Positions 6,344-13,838 of a stretch of 16,267 nucleotides of DNA are shown piece by piece; within the stretch, counting starts at the first letter, position 1, and every line of letters starts with the position of its first letter. The DNA lies in assembly GCA_937888775.1 (NCBI GenBank), contig CALAQT010000504.1, forward strand, positions 1-16,267, in the 5' to 3' direction. The position numbers were made by a program, and so were the translations under genes. The notes beneath the pieces are model-generated. The model made no database searches and had not been told where the DNA came from. It was given only the letters and a program-made list of their open reading frames with translations. This stretch comes from an uncultured Actinomycetes bacterium (GTDB taxonomy: Bacteria; Actinomycetota; Thermoleophilia; Solirubrobacterales; Solirubrobacteraceae).

Positions 6344-8236
6344 GTGATGGCCGAAGCGATCGCATCGTCCGGGCCGCTCTCCGGGCGGACCGCGTGGGCG
6401 CGCAACCTGGAGGCGCCGCTGCGTGACTTCCTGCGCACGCAGACCGGCAGCGCCGCGATCCTGCTGGCCGCCACCCTTGCCGCGCTGGTCTGGGTAAACG
6501 TGGATCCGGCGTCCTACGCGCACGTTTGGAGGACCGCGCTGTCGGTCCGGATTGGCGGTTCCGGAGTCGATCAGAGCCTCAAGCAGTGGGTCAATGACGG
6601 CCTGATGACGTTCTTCTTCTTCGTGGTCGGCCTCGAGGCCAGGCGCGAGTTCGACCTCGGCGAGCTGCGTGACCGCCGACGACTGATGCTCCCGCTGTTG
6701 GCGGGGCTGGGCGGGATGGTGGTCCCCGTCGCGATCTATCTGGCGATCAACGCCGGGCGTTCCTCGGCTCACGGTTGGGGTGCGGCCATGTCGACCGATA
6801 CTGCGTTCGCGCTCGGCATGCTGCTGCTGGTCGGGCGGCGGTTTCCCAACAGTCTCCGCGCCTTCATCCTGACGGTCGCCGTCGTCGACGACATCGTCGC
6901 CCTGATCGTGATCGCGACCGCCTACACGCGGGCGGTCGCTCTGGGGCCGCTGCTGACCGGAATCGCCATGCTCGGCGTGATGCTGGTCGCACGCTCGCGC
7001 CGCGTCCACAACGGCTTTGTCTACGGCGTGCTCGGTCTGTGCGCGTGGGTTGCGCTGCTGAAGTCCGGAGTGGACCCGCTCGTGGTCGGGCTGGCGATGG
7101 GCCTGTTGACGCTCGCCTATCCGGCCGCGCGAGCGGACCTGGAGCGCGCCACCGACCTCTTCCGGCTGTTCCGTGAGCAGCCGACCTCCGAGCTGGCGCA
7201 ATCGGCTCGCGCCGGCCTGAGGTCCGCGGTCTCTCCCAACGAGCGCTACCAGCAGCTCTATCACCCGTTCACCAGCTATGTGATCGTGCCGCTGTTCGCG
7301 CTCGCCAACGCGGGAATCGAGCTCAACGGGGGCTTTCTCGCCCATGCCTACACATCACCGGTCACGCTGGGGATCCTGGCGGCATACGTGCTCGGCAAGC
7401 CGATCGGGATCGGCGCCTCGGTTGCGCTCGTGACGCGAATGAGTCGCGGCCGGATCCGCCCGCCGGTCGGCTGGGCTTCGGTCCTGGGCGGAGGGACGAT
7501 CGCCGGTATCGGCTTCACCGTGTCGCTGCTGATCGCGACGCTTGCGCTTACCGGTCCCCAGCTGCAGGAGGCGAAGCTCGGCGTGCTCAGCACCGCCGTG
7601 TTGGCGCCGCTGGCCACGTGGCTCGTTTACCGCCTCACGACGCTGCTGCCGCGCGACGCCCGTCTGCGCGCGCTGGTGGGCACGGCGGAGACGATCGACG
7701 ACCTGGCGGTCGTGGTGGACCCCGAACGCGACCACATCCGCGGTCCAAACGAGGCGCCTGTGACGCTGCTGGAGTACGGCGATCTGGAGTGTCCGTACTG
7801 CGGCCAGGCGGAGCCGGTGATCCGCGAGCTGCTGTCGGACTTCGGCGAGTTGCGCTACGTCTGGCGCCATCTGCCGCTCAACGACGTCCACCCTGACGCC
7901 CAGCTGGCGGCCGAGGCCGCCGAGGCAGCCGCGGCGCAAGGTCGCTTCTGGGAGATGCACGACATGCTGCTCAGCCATCAGGGGGCGCTGAAGCTGCGCG
8001 ACCTGCTGCGATACGCGGAGGACTTGGGCCTCGACGTCGATCGGTTCCGCGAGCACCTGCGAAAGCGAAAGGACGTGGGGCGAATCGCCGAGGATGTCGA
8101 ATCGGCCGACCTGAGCGGTGTCACCGGCACGCCTTCGTTCTTCATCAACGGACATCGCCACTACGGCGCCTACGACATCCAGACCCTGTCCGAGGCCGTG
8201 CGAGGAGCCAAGGCGCGCGCCGCCGTCACCTCCTGA
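6344..8236 (+). CDS. nhaA: Na+/H+ antiporter NhaA fused to a C-terminal DsbA-like thioredoxin domain
   Basis: A 630-residue fusion. Residues about 25-435 are an NhaA antiporter, which exports Na+ in exchange for protons. Asp152 (STDTAFALG) matches E. coli Asp133, the pair Asp182-Asp183 (AVVDDIVAL) matches the ion-binding Asp163-Asp164, and Lys352 (LGKPIG) matches Lys300. After the last helix and a linker (436-470), a thioredoxin-fold domain begins at APVTLLEYGDLECPYCGQAE. It has CPYC at 483-486 and the cis-Pro loop GVTGTPSFFING (P597), typical of DsbA/Thioredoxin_4 proteins. The ion-binding and redox residues are all present, so both halves look active. GTG 6344 and ATG 6347 are both possible starts, and neither has a clear Shine-Dalgarno. 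The gene stands alone, 90 bp after the hypothetical gene. Similar fusions are known in Actinobacteria. Confidence 0.93.
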   Translation: MMAEAIASSGPLSGRTAWARNLEAPLRDFLRTQTGSAAILLAATLAALVWVNVDPASYAHVWRTALSVRIGGSGVDQSLKQWVNDGLMTFFFFVVGLEARREFDLGELRDRRRLMLPLLAGLGGMVVPVAIYLAINAGRSSAHGWGAAMSTDTAFALGMLLLVGRRFPNSLRAFILTVAVVDDIVALIVIATAYTRAVALGPLLTGIAMLGVMLVARSRRVHNGFVYGVLGLCAWVALLKSGVDPLVVGLAMGLLTLAYPAARADLERATDLFRLFREQPTSELAQSARAGLRSAVSPNERYQQLYHPFTSYVIVPLFALANAGIELNGGFLAHAYTSPVTLGILAAYVLGKPIGIGASVALVTRMSRGRIRPPVGWASVLGGGTIAGIGFTVSLLIATLALTGPQLQEAKLGVLSTAVLAPLATWLVYRLTTLLPRDARLRALVGTAETIDDLAVVVDPERDHIRGPNEAPVTLLEYGDLECPYCGQAEPVIRELLSDFGELRYVWRHLPLNDVHPDAQLAAEAAEAAAAQGRFWEMHDMLLSHQGALKLRDLLRYAEDLGLDVDRFREHLRKRKDVGRIAEDVESADLSGVTGTPSFFINGHRHYGAYDIQTLSEAVRGAKARAAVTS

Positions 8237-8378
8237 ACGACGCTCCCGGCCAGTCGGGAAGCCCGTCTGCGCCGGGCCGTCGCGCGATCAGCCGCGCGCA
8301 CTCCGGCTGACCACGCTCACACGAAGCTCTTCACAACTCCATATCGCCCTCTTCCTCGCGGCCGACTGATCACTTAGC

Positions 8379-8410
8379 GCCCAGGTGCACAGTGTGGGCA
8401 CCTTTTCTCT
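8379..8410 (+). terminator. Possible terminator or leader hairpin between nhaA and the G1 peptidase gene
   Basis: GGTGC (8384-8388) pairs with GCACC (8398-8402) and is followed directly by TTTTCTCT. GCCCA/TGGGC (8379-8383 with 8395-8399) is an alternative pairing. It lies 142 bases after the nhaA stop and 22 before the next start. The stem is only 5 bp, so support is weak. Confidence 0.35.
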
Positions 8411-8431
8411 CGACACGACGGTGAACCGACT

Positions 8432-9486
8432 ATGACGATCAGACCCGCGCGGCTCCTCTGGGCCCTCACGGTCGCCGCCGCAGTCGCGGCGACCGCCGCG
8501 CCGGCCGCCTCCGCGGCCGCCGGTGACACGCAGCTGGCGGCGAGCGAGAACTGGGCCGGCTACGTCGCCGGCGAGTCCTCGACCGGAACCGCCAATCCGT
8601 TCTCAAGCGTGTCAGGGAGCTGGGTCGCACCAACCGTGAAATGCACCAACGGGCAGGGGTACTCGGCCTTCTGGGTCGGCTTGGGCGGCGCCGGGCAGCA
8701 ATCGCAGGCGCTGGAGCAGGTCGGCACGAGGCCGACTGCAGCAGCAGCGGCGTGGCCGACTACTTCGCCTGGTATGAGCTCGTGCTCTCCGCCCCCGTGA
8801 AGTTGGGCCTGAACGTGATCCCCGGCGACCACGTGTCCGGCAAGGTGACGGTCAACGGCAGCCAGGTGACGGTCAGTCTCTCAGACCAGACGAGCGGTGC
8901 CGCGATGACCAGGACGCTGTCGATGAGCAATCCTGACACGTCAACCGCCGAATGGATTGCCGAGGCGCCGTCGTCGTGCGATCAGACCAGCGAGTGCCAG
9001 CCGCTGCCCTTGGCCGATTTCGGCAACGTCAGCTTCACCGGTGCATCGGCGACGGCCGGCGGGCATACCGGATCGATTTCGGACTCGCAGTGGACGTCGT
9101 CTCAGGTCGCGCTGAACGGCGGCGCGGACGAGGGCCCAGGCTTCGTGGTGGCGCAAACGTCGGCCGCCGCGCAGCCGAGCTCGCTGTCGACTGACGGCTC
9201 TGCCTTCTCCGTCGCTTGCTCCTCCGACGCCAATGCGTCCTCGGGCGAGGGGGCAACGACGAACGCCGCGGGTGGCGCCGGGTACGGGTACGGTGGCTCC
9301 GGTTACGGCGGTTACGGCTATGGCGGCTCGGGCTACGGCGCCTATGGCTACGGCGCCTATGGCTACGGCGGCTACGGGTACGGCGCCTACGGCTACGGCG
9401 GCTACGGGTACGGCGGCGACGGGTACGGTGGTTACGGCTACCCGTTGGGCGTCGGCGGTTACCCCGTGGGCGGGTACGGGAGCTAA
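8432..9486 (+). pseudogene. Secreted G1 (eqolisin) peptidase-like protein with Gly/Tyr-rich tail, one frameshift
   Basis: The protein starts at ATG 8432, with GGTGA about 8 bases upstream, and a Sec signal peptide (residues 1 to about 30, cut near ASA-AAG). The mature region matches the eqolisin fold: SENWAGYVAG, SVSGSWVAPTVKC, AFWVGLGG, LEQVGTEADC, DYFAWYELV, NVIPGDHVSGKVTV, TAEWIAEAPSSC, LADFGNVSFTGA. By comparison with scytalidoglutamic peptidase, Gln96 (EQVGT) and Glu174 (TAEWIAE) are the likely catalytic pair. The frame changes at about 8727: GTC GGC AC then GAG, which one extra base restores as VGTEADC. The rest runs in the second frame to TAA 9486. The last 70 residues are a repeat of GYGG/GYGA type. 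With the frame restored the protein has 351 residues and would be secreted and cell-wall or matrix associated. Only a single base breaks it, so sequencing error is quite possible. Confidence 0.8.
9271..9483 (+). repeat. GGN-TAC-GGN repeat encoding a Gly/Tyr-rich tail
   Basis: About 210 bases of near-repeats of GGC TAC GGC (GGC/GCC/TCC). They encode units such as GYGYGGSGYGGYGYGG and GYGAYGYG, ending PLGVGGYPVGGYGS. The period is mostly 6, 12 or 15 bases and in frame. The repeat gives spurious long ORFs in other frames (for example an Ala/Thr-rich one on the plus strand). Confidence 0.85.
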
Positions 9487-9574
9487 GGCACGTGAAGCAG
9501 GCCCACGAGCCTCTGCTTGGTTATACCCGCAGGGGCGCAGAGCGAGCGCCCGGCCGGTTCTCAGCGGATGTCGC

Positions 9575-9694
9575 TCACCGTTGCGGCTCCTCCTCAGGGT
9601 AGATCTCAGGCTGGGCCTCACGTTCGGCAAAGCTTTCTCTGGGCTGCTCGGGCCCGGCCAGCGGCGACGATTTGGGAGTCGGATGGGTGGACAT
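9575..9694 (-). CDS. Small hypothetical protein, 39 aa
   Basis: The ORF opens with MSTHPTPKSSPLAGPEQPRE and closes with SFAEREAQPEIYPEEEPQR, ending at TGA 9577-9575. A good Shine-Dalgarno (AAAGGA, about 5 bases before the ATG) supports translation. The protein is hydrophilic and rich in Pro and Glu, with no membrane segment or cysteine, and is probably disordered. No family is recognised. It fills an otherwise empty gap between the G1 peptidase and the divergent PlsC gene. A codon-choice artefact cannot be ruled out because it is so short, but start, RBS and a possible promoter occur in the correct order. Confidence 0.5.
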   Translation of the reverse strand: MSTHPTPKSSPLAGPEQPRESFAEREAQPEIYPEEEPQR

Positions 9695-9750
9695 GCGGTC
9701 CTTTCTGTGTCGTGTGGTCGGAGCAACGCCAGGCCGCTCGGATTCAGGAT

Positions 9751-9775
9751 TTACCCGTTATGTGCGGTCTGTAAC
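9751..9775 (-). promoter_or_regulatory. Possible SigB/SigF-like promoter for the 39-aa ORF
   Basis: Read on the minus strand, GTTA (9775-9772), 15 bases, then GGGTAA (9756-9751) resembles the actinobacterial stress-sigma pattern GTTT-N15-17-GGGTA. It lies about 57 bases before the small ORF. The match is imperfect and could be chance. Confidence 0.25.
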
Positions 9776-9777
9776 GC

Positions 9778-10629
9778 ATGTCACGCACCGGGGTATCTCG
9801 GACGGTGCTGCCGTTCCGACGCAAGCGCTCCTGGAAGCGCCGAGTAACTGATGCAGCGCGCAGCGCGCCCAAGCGCGGCCGCGAGCTTCGTGACGCCGCG
9901 GCCCAACTGGATCTGCCCTGGGCGCGTTCTTGGCTGGCGGGGGTGGCGCGGGAGAACTTCATGCGTTTCGTCCTCAATCCGACAATGGATTTCTACATGC
10001 GCCGGCGCGCCACCGGCCGGGAGAAGCTGGCGGCGGTCAAGGGCCCGGTGATCCTGGTCGCCAACCACGCCAGCCACGTCGACACGCCGGTGATCCTCTC
10101 CGCTCTCCCTCGGCGGCTGCGCAAACGGACCGCGGTGGCGGCAGCGGCCGACTACTTCTACCGCAACCGCGTGGTGGCCTCGGCCGTCTCGCTGATCTTC
10201 AACACGGTGCCGATCGAACGCCGGGGCGGCGGCGGCCTGGCGAAGAACGGGAGCCATCTCGACACCCTGCTTGACCAGGGGTGGAATCTCCTGCTGTACC
10301 CGGAGGGCACGCGGTCACGCGGCGGCGTTCCCGGTCGCGTGCGCCGCGGCGCTGCCGTGCTGGCCTCGGCCCACAACCTCTGGATCGTCCCGATCCGCGT
10401 CACCGGAACGGCGGCCGCGATGCCGCCCGGGCGGATCTGGCCTAAGCGCCTGCACGGCAAGCTCCTCTCCAAGCGCCACCGGATCGAGGTCTCCTTCGGG
10501 GAGCCGATCCGTCCCTCCGAGGACGCCGCGGCCCTGATCGAGCGGGTGCAGAGCTTCTTTGAGAACGGTGACGGTGGTCCGTCGATCTCGCCCTACCGGC
10601 GGGGCCGCCTGACCGCACGCCAGGACTGA
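9778..10629 (+). CDS. 1-acyl-sn-glycerol-3-phosphate acyltransferase (PlsC/LPLAT family)
   Basis: A 283-residue lysophospholipid acyltransferase-like protein. The catalytic block NHASHVD is at 96-102 (His97, Asp102 of the HX4D motif). FNTVPIER (141-148), the substrate-phosphate motif YPEGTRS (174-180) and IVPIRVTG (203-210) follow in family order. It would acylate lysophosphatidate or a related acceptor at the inner membrane face. A basic, Arg-rich N-terminus (1-40) precedes the domain and may aid membrane contact. ATG 9778 has no good Shine-Dalgarno; a later start such as ATG 9961 would still keep the domain. The gene is intact and divergent from the 39-aa ORF. It is followed by small hairpins (10637-10651) and a repeat-filled gap. 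The exact acceptor is not knowable from sequence. Confidence 0.88.
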   Translation: MSRTGVSRTVLPFRRKRSWKRRVTDAARSAPKRGRELRDAAAQLDLPWARSWLAGVARENFMRFVLNPTMDFYMRRRATGREKLAAVKGPVILVANHASHVDTPVILSALPRRLRKRTAVAAAADYFYRNRVVASAVSLIFNTVPIERRGGGGLAKNGSHLDTLLDQGWNLLLYPEGTRSRGGVPGRVRRGAAVLASAHNLWIVPIRVTGTAAAMPPGRIWPKRLHGKLLSKRHRIEVSFGEPIRPSEDAAALIERVQSFFENGDGGPSISPYRRGRLTARQD

Positions 10630-10809
10630 CGGCAGCAGCACTACTCGTGCTCGAGCGCGTCGAGGACTGCCCGGCCTGGGGCAGGGTATCTCCGGCGCCG
10701 ACGGTGATTCGTGGCTCGGGGCGGGAAAGACGGCGCAATGAAGGGAGCGCGGGGTCCGGGTGCCGACGAGCACCAACTCTCATGAGCCGCCCTTGTCGCT
10801 ATTCATACG

Positions 10810-10929
10810 GTCAACTTCTCACTCGCGCGCGCCCAGACCACGATTGCGAAGTTGGCCTTGATGATCATCGTCAACTTCGCAATCGCCGTTGCGCCGCGCA
10901 CCAGTGCGAAGTTGACCGGAGTTCCACGC
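10810..10929. repeat. Two 60-bp tandem units carrying inverted GTCAACTTC / GAAGTTG motifs
   Basis: GTCAACTTC occurs at 10810 and 10870, and GAAGTTG(G/A)CC at 10848 and 10908, each pair exactly 60 bases apart. The orientation alternates. The first 48 bases of the units agree at roughly three quarters of positions; the last 12 do not. In the second unit GTCAACTTCGCA (10870-10881) and TGCGAAGTTGAC (10905-10916) are a perfect 12-bp inverted repeat with a 23-base loop. Confidence 0.8.
10841..10885. repeat. 16-bp inverted repeat across the junction of the two 60-bp units
   Basis: CGATTGCGAAGTTGGC (10841-10856) pairs with GTCAACTTCGCAATCG (10870-10885) with a single G-T mismatch and a 13-base loop, which is itself near-palindromic (GATGATCATC). 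This hairpin competes with the one inside the second unit, so two exclusive folds exist. Confidence 0.8.
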
Positions 10930-10980
10930 TCGCCACCCGCCGGGGTCACACACGGCACGCCGGCCGCCCCAGACCAGCAC

Positions 10981-11146
10981 GCTCTCACCAGCGCTGCGTC
11001 TCATCCCGCGCCCCACGGTTGGCGCAGTTCCTGGCGTGGCCTCTCATCAGCGCCGTTTCTCGCTCGCGCCTCACAGCCGACCAGCAGGCGGCGCAATCCC
11101 TTCCCAGGCCTCTCACCATCGCCGTTTCTCGCCCCGCGCTCCGAAG
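10981..11146. repeat. Three degenerate units with the core CTCTCAYCANCGC-CGTTTCTC
   Basis: Related cores start at 10982, 11041 and 11110 (spacing 59 and 69). Units two and three share GGCCTCTCA, then CGCCGTTTCTCGC, and each is preceded by GGCGCA at 11021 and 11090. Unit one is more diverged. No open frame is conserved among them. Confidence 0.6.
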
Positions 11147-11269
11147 AACGCCGAGGCGACGGGCGCCTCCCATCGGCGACGATCGGTCCGGCGATCCAGG
11201 CCCTCGCGCCCGCCCAGGGGCACGACCACCGCGTTGCGAGTGGGCTGACCTCGCGAGAGCGGCGGCAGC

Positions 11270-11319
11270 AGGAGTAACGGTCGCCGGGATTAAACGTCGC
11301 CAGGAGTAAACCGTCGCCG
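11270..11319. repeat. Short tandem repeat, (AGGAGTAAAC-GTCGCC)3
   Basis: Three units of 17, 15 and 18 bases (11270, 11287, 11302), each made of GGA-TAA-C followed by GTCGCC. They lie about 60 bases before the glpK terminator hairpin. Confidence 0.7.
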
Positions 11320-11377
11320 GACCAGCGCAGGGCCAACACCCAGCAGGGCCAAACGCAGCAGGACTGACATCGCGGGA

Positions 11378-11400
11378 GGGGCGGCGTCGCGGGCCGCCCC
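11378..11400 (-). terminator. Terminator hairpin of glpK
   Basis: A perfect 8-bp stem, GGGGCGGC (11378-11385) with GCCGCCCC (11393-11400), has a 7-base loop and lies 4 bases beyond the glpK stop. It lacks a U-run, as is common in GC-rich Actinobacteria, and should also affect read-through from plsC on the other strand. Confidence 0.6.
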
Positions 11401-11404
11401 GTCC

Positions 11405-12901
11405 TCAGTCGTCGTCCTCGTCGACCCAGTCCATGGTCCGGGCTACGGCCTTGCGCCACTTGCGGTAGCCACGCGCGCGCCGGTCAGGGTCCATCTGCGG
11501 GCGCCACTCGGCGGCCTTGCGCCAATTGTCTCTCAGCGCCACCTTGTCGGGCCAGAAACCGACCGCCAGGCCGGCTGCGTAAGCGGCTCCCAGCGAGACC
11601 GTCTCGGCCACGAACGGGCGGACCACCGGAACGTCGAGGACATCGGCCAGGAACTGCATCAGCAGGTTGTTGGCGGTCATCCCGCCGTCGACACGGAGTG
11701 TGGCGAGCGCCATGTTCGCGTCCCGGTTGATCGCCTCCACGACCTCAAGCGTCTGCCAAGCGGTCGCTTCCAGCACGGCTCGGGCCAGGTGACCTTTGGT
11801 GATGTAGCTGGTCAGTCCGGCGATTACGCCCCTCGCGTCGCCGCGCCAATGGGGTGCGAACAACCCTGAGAACGCGGGCACGAAATAGCAGCCGCCGTTG
11901 TCTTCCACAGTCCGCGCCAGCGTCTCGATCTCCGGCGCCGAGGCGATCAGCGTGAGGTTGTCCCTGAACCACTGCACCAGCGCGCCCGTGACCGCGATCG
12001 AGCCCTCCAGTGCATACGTGGGTGGCTCGGCGCCGATCCGGCAGCCGACCGTGGTCAGCAGGCCGCTGCCAGACAGGACCGGGACCTCGCCGGTGTTGAA
12101 CAGCAGGAAGCTGCCGGTTCCGTAGGTGCACTTGGCCTCTCCCGGCGAGAAGCATGTCTGTCCGAACAGGGCAGCCTGCTGATCGCCCAGCGCGGCGGCG
12201 ACCGGAACCCCGGCCAGCACGCCGTGCGCCTCGCCGTAGACCTCTGAGGAGGGCCGGAGCTCGGGCAGCATCGCGCCGGGGACGCCGAACGCCTGCAGCA
12301 GAGACTGATCCCATTCGAGCGTGTCCAGGTTCATCAGCATCGTGCGGCTGGCGTTGGTTACGTCGGTCAGATGGCGTCCGGTCAGGCGCCAGATCAGCCA
12401 CGAATCCATCGTGCCGAACAACACGTCGCCGGCCTCGGCGCGCCGGCGCAGCCCGGGGACCGTTTCGAGCAGCCACAGGAGCTTGGGGCCGGAGAAGTAG
12501 CTGGCTAGCGGAAGTCCGCAGCGCTCACGGAAGCGCTCTGCACCGAGCTCGCCGCCGAGCTCGCGGACCACGTGGTCGGTGCGGGTGTCCTGCCAGTTGA
12601 TGGCGTTGTGCACCGGCGCGCCGGTGTGGCGGTCCCAGACCAGCGTCGATTCACGCTGATTGGCGATTCCCACGGCGACCAGGTCGGCGGGCTTCAGCTG
12701 CGCGTCGTGCAGCGCGCGAGCAACGACCTGCTCGACGTTTCGCCAGATCTCCTCCGGGTCGTGCTCGACCCAGCCCGGCCTGGGGTAGATCTGCTCATGC
12801 TCCTTCTGGGCCACCGACACTATTCGCGCCGACTGGTCGAACACCAGGCAGCGTGAGGAGGCTGTCCCCTGGTCGATCGCCGCCACATAGTGCTTGCTCA
12901 T
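11405..12901 (-). CDS. glpK: Glycerol kinase
   Basis: A 498-residue FGGY-family kinase that converts glycerol and ATP to sn-glycerol-3-phosphate in the cytoplasm. The N-terminal phosphate loop [11 protein letters not shown] is at 7-17, followed by [15 protein letters not shown], the FGGY signature region [11 protein letters not shown] and the catalytic Asp240 in [22 protein letters not shown] (about 260-271), the second FGGY signature [13 protein letters not shown] and the nucleotide-binding VDGGMTANN complete the fold. Length and motif order are those of GlpK rather than of other sugar kinases. I prefer ATG 12901 (GGTGG just upstream); GTG 12907 would add two residues. The gene starts 14 bases after the IclR stop, so both share one transcript, and it ends at a strong hairpin. 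The protein ends in an acidic EDDD. Confidence 0.96.
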   Translation of the reverse strand: MSKHYVAAIDQGTASSRCLVFDQSARIVSVAQKEHEQIYPRPGWVEHDPEEIWRNVEQVVARALHDAQLKPADLVAVGIANQRESTLVWDRHTGAPVHNAINWQDTRTDHVVRELGGELGAERFRERCGLPLASYFSGPKLLWLLETVPGLRRRAEAGDVLFGTMDSWLIWRLTGRHLTDVTNASRTMLMNLDTLEWDQSLLQAFGVPGAMLPELRPSSEVYGEAHGVLAGVPVAAALGDQQAALFGQTCFSPGEAKCTYGTGSFLLFNTGEVPVLSGSGLLTTVGCRIGAEPPTYALEGSIAVTGALVQWFRDNLTLIASAPEIETLARTVEDNGGCYFVPAFSGLFAPHWRGDARGVIAGLTSYITKGHLARAVLEATAWQTLEVVEAINRDANMALATLRVDGGMTANNLLMQFLADVLDVPVVRPFVAETVSLGAAYAAGLAVGFWPDKVALRDNWRKAAEWRPQMDPDRRARGYRKWRKAVARTMDWVDEDDD

Positions 12902-12915
12902 TGCCACCGTGTTGT

Positions 12916-13680
12916 TTACCAGGGGATCGCCCCGAGCTCACGTGACACCGCGCGCGCCGCCTCGCGCACGTGCGCGAGCAGGTCGCCGCGGGGCTGGCGA
13001 GCGGCCAGCAGCCGCTCAGGCGGGCCGAAGATCCCCACCGCTCCGACGGTCGCGCCCCGACGATCGAGGATCGGCGCGGCGTAGGAGACCTGACCGGGGT
13101 GCAGCTCGCCGATGTCGGCGCCCCAGCCTTGACTTCGCACCCGGGTCAGCTCGCGCTCCAGCCGCTCTGCGTCGGTGATTGTGGAATCGGTGTAGGCCAC
13201 CATCTCGCTCTTGGTCAGCTCGGCGGCGATGTAGGGATGATGAGCGAGCAGAACCTTCCCCAGGGCGGTCGCGTGAGCGGGCAGCAGCGAGCCGACATCC
13301 AGCGACTGCAGGCTGTTGTCGGGCCGAAACACGTGATGGACGACCAGCACCTGGAGCTCGTGCAGGGTGCCGATCCGCACCGCCTCCTGAGTTCTCGACG
13401 CCAGCGAGTCAGACCAGTTCAACGCACGTGTCCGCAGCTCGTTGCCGTCCAGATAGCTCGAGCCCATGTGCAGCAGCGCCGCCCCCAACTGGTACTTGCC
13501 GCTCTCGGCGTCCTGCTCGATGAAGCCGACGACCTGGAGTGTGCGTAGCAGGCCGTGCACGGTTCCCTTCGGCAGCCCCAGCTCGCCGGCGATGTCCACC
13601 ACACCCAAGCGCCGGGTGCGTCCCGACAGCAGCCGCAGGATCGCCGCGGCGCGCTCGATCGACTGAATGTTGCCAGGCAT
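12916..13680 (-). CDS. IclR family transcriptional regulator of the glycerol locus
   Basis: A 254-residue regulator with an N-terminal winged helix-turn-helix (about 6-65). [14 protein letters not shown], the recognition helix [13 protein letters not shown] (36-48) and the wing GKYQLG are visible. A C-terminal IclR effector domain (75-250) follows, with the typical [16 protein letters not shown] (132-147). ATG 13680 has AGGGG about 6 bases upstream. It heads the transcript with glpK and is divergent from glpF-dhaK-dhaL across a 215-bp regulatory gap. It is therefore the natural candidate to control both directions in response to glycerol, glycerol-3-phosphate or dihydroxyacetone; the effector is inference. 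IclR members can repress or activate. In Streptomyces, GylR of the same family controls the glycerol operon, which makes the assignment plausible. Confidence 0.93.
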   Translation of the reverse strand: MPGNIQSIERAAAILRLLSGRTRRLGVVDIAGELGLPKGTVHGLLRTLQVVGFIEQDAESGKYQLGAALLHMGSSYLDGNELRTRALNWSDSLASRTQEAVRIGTLHELQVLVVHHVFRPDNSLQSLDVGSLLPAHATALGKVLLAHHPYIAAELTKSEMVAYTDSTITDAERLERELTRVRSQGWGADIGELHPGQVSYAAPILDRRGATVGAVGIFGPPERLLAARQPRGDLLAHVREAARAVSRELGAIPW

Positions 13681-13713
13681 CCCTGCCCCTAAGCCGGAAC
13701 CGATCCCGGGTCA

Positions 13714-13802
13714 GTAGTCACCACGAGGTAGCGGAATGCGGGGACTACGGAACCTGATACGGAGGCGGGCACGAACATCCTTGGTCGGCATTAGCGAACT
13801 AA
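13714..13802. promoter_or_regulatory. Candidate palindromic operators in the iclR-glpF divergent gap
   Basis: GTAGTC (13714-13719) and GACTAC (13743-13748) form an inverted repeat, and TTAG-N4-CTAA lies at 13791-13802. Both lie between the two transcripts, where an IclR dimer could bind. Short palindromes occur by chance, so these are only candidates. Confidence 0.3.
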
Positions 13803-13824
13803 GTACTGGTCTTTTGAACCTCGG

Positions 13825-13838
13825 TTGACATTGTCGAA
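13825..13838. promoter_or_regulatory. Palindrome overlapping the -35 box, possible IclR site
   Basis: TTGACA-T-TGTCGAA contains the exact dyad GACA-T-TGTC centred on base 13831. A protein bound here would cover the -35 element and repress glpF. The link to the IclR protein is inference. Confidence 0.35.

Larger units (their letters stand above)
10630..11377. other. Non-coding, repeat-rich gap between convergent gene ends
   Basis: About 750 bases between plsC and glpK, whose 3' ends face each other. No ORF here has a plausible start, composition or family motif. The stretch holds an AGCAC/GTGCT hairpin at 10637-10651, a 60-bp tandem palindromic repeat, a second degenerate repeat of 59-69 bp period and a short 15-18 bp tandem repeat, each listed separately. 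Bases 10660-10805 show nothing recognisable. Confidence 0.7.

Noticed and set aside
5543..7345. 600-aa open frame on the minus strand opposite the hypothetical gene and nhaA
   Set aside because: It is an antisense by-product of GC-rich codon bias. It is rich in Arg, Gln, His and Gly without motifs, and lies opposite an unmistakable NhaA frame.
7355..8161. 268-aa minus-strand frame opposite the thioredoxin domain of nhaA
   Set aside because: Antisense shadow with Arg/Gln-rich content; the sense frame holds CPYC and cis-Pro motifs.
9487..9574. tRNA or small RNA gene after the G1 peptidase gene
   Set aside because: No cloverleaf pairing, no CCA-like end and no promoter-terminator pair could be found.
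8941..9847. Long frames over the Gly/Tyr repeat (261 aa minus, 204 aa plus)
   Set aside because: They are products of the GGC-TAC-GGC repeat read in other frames (Ala/Thr/Val repeats), without starts or motifs.
10647..11309. 220-aa plus-strand and 141-aa plus-strand frames across the repeat region
   Set aside because: They run through palindromic repeats, so both strands give similar VNFA/AKLT peptides. No RBS or family motif is visible.
10810..11319. CRISPR array
   Set aside because: Only two or three units per family, units themselves are diverged, there are no unique spacers of constant length, and no cas genes are in view.
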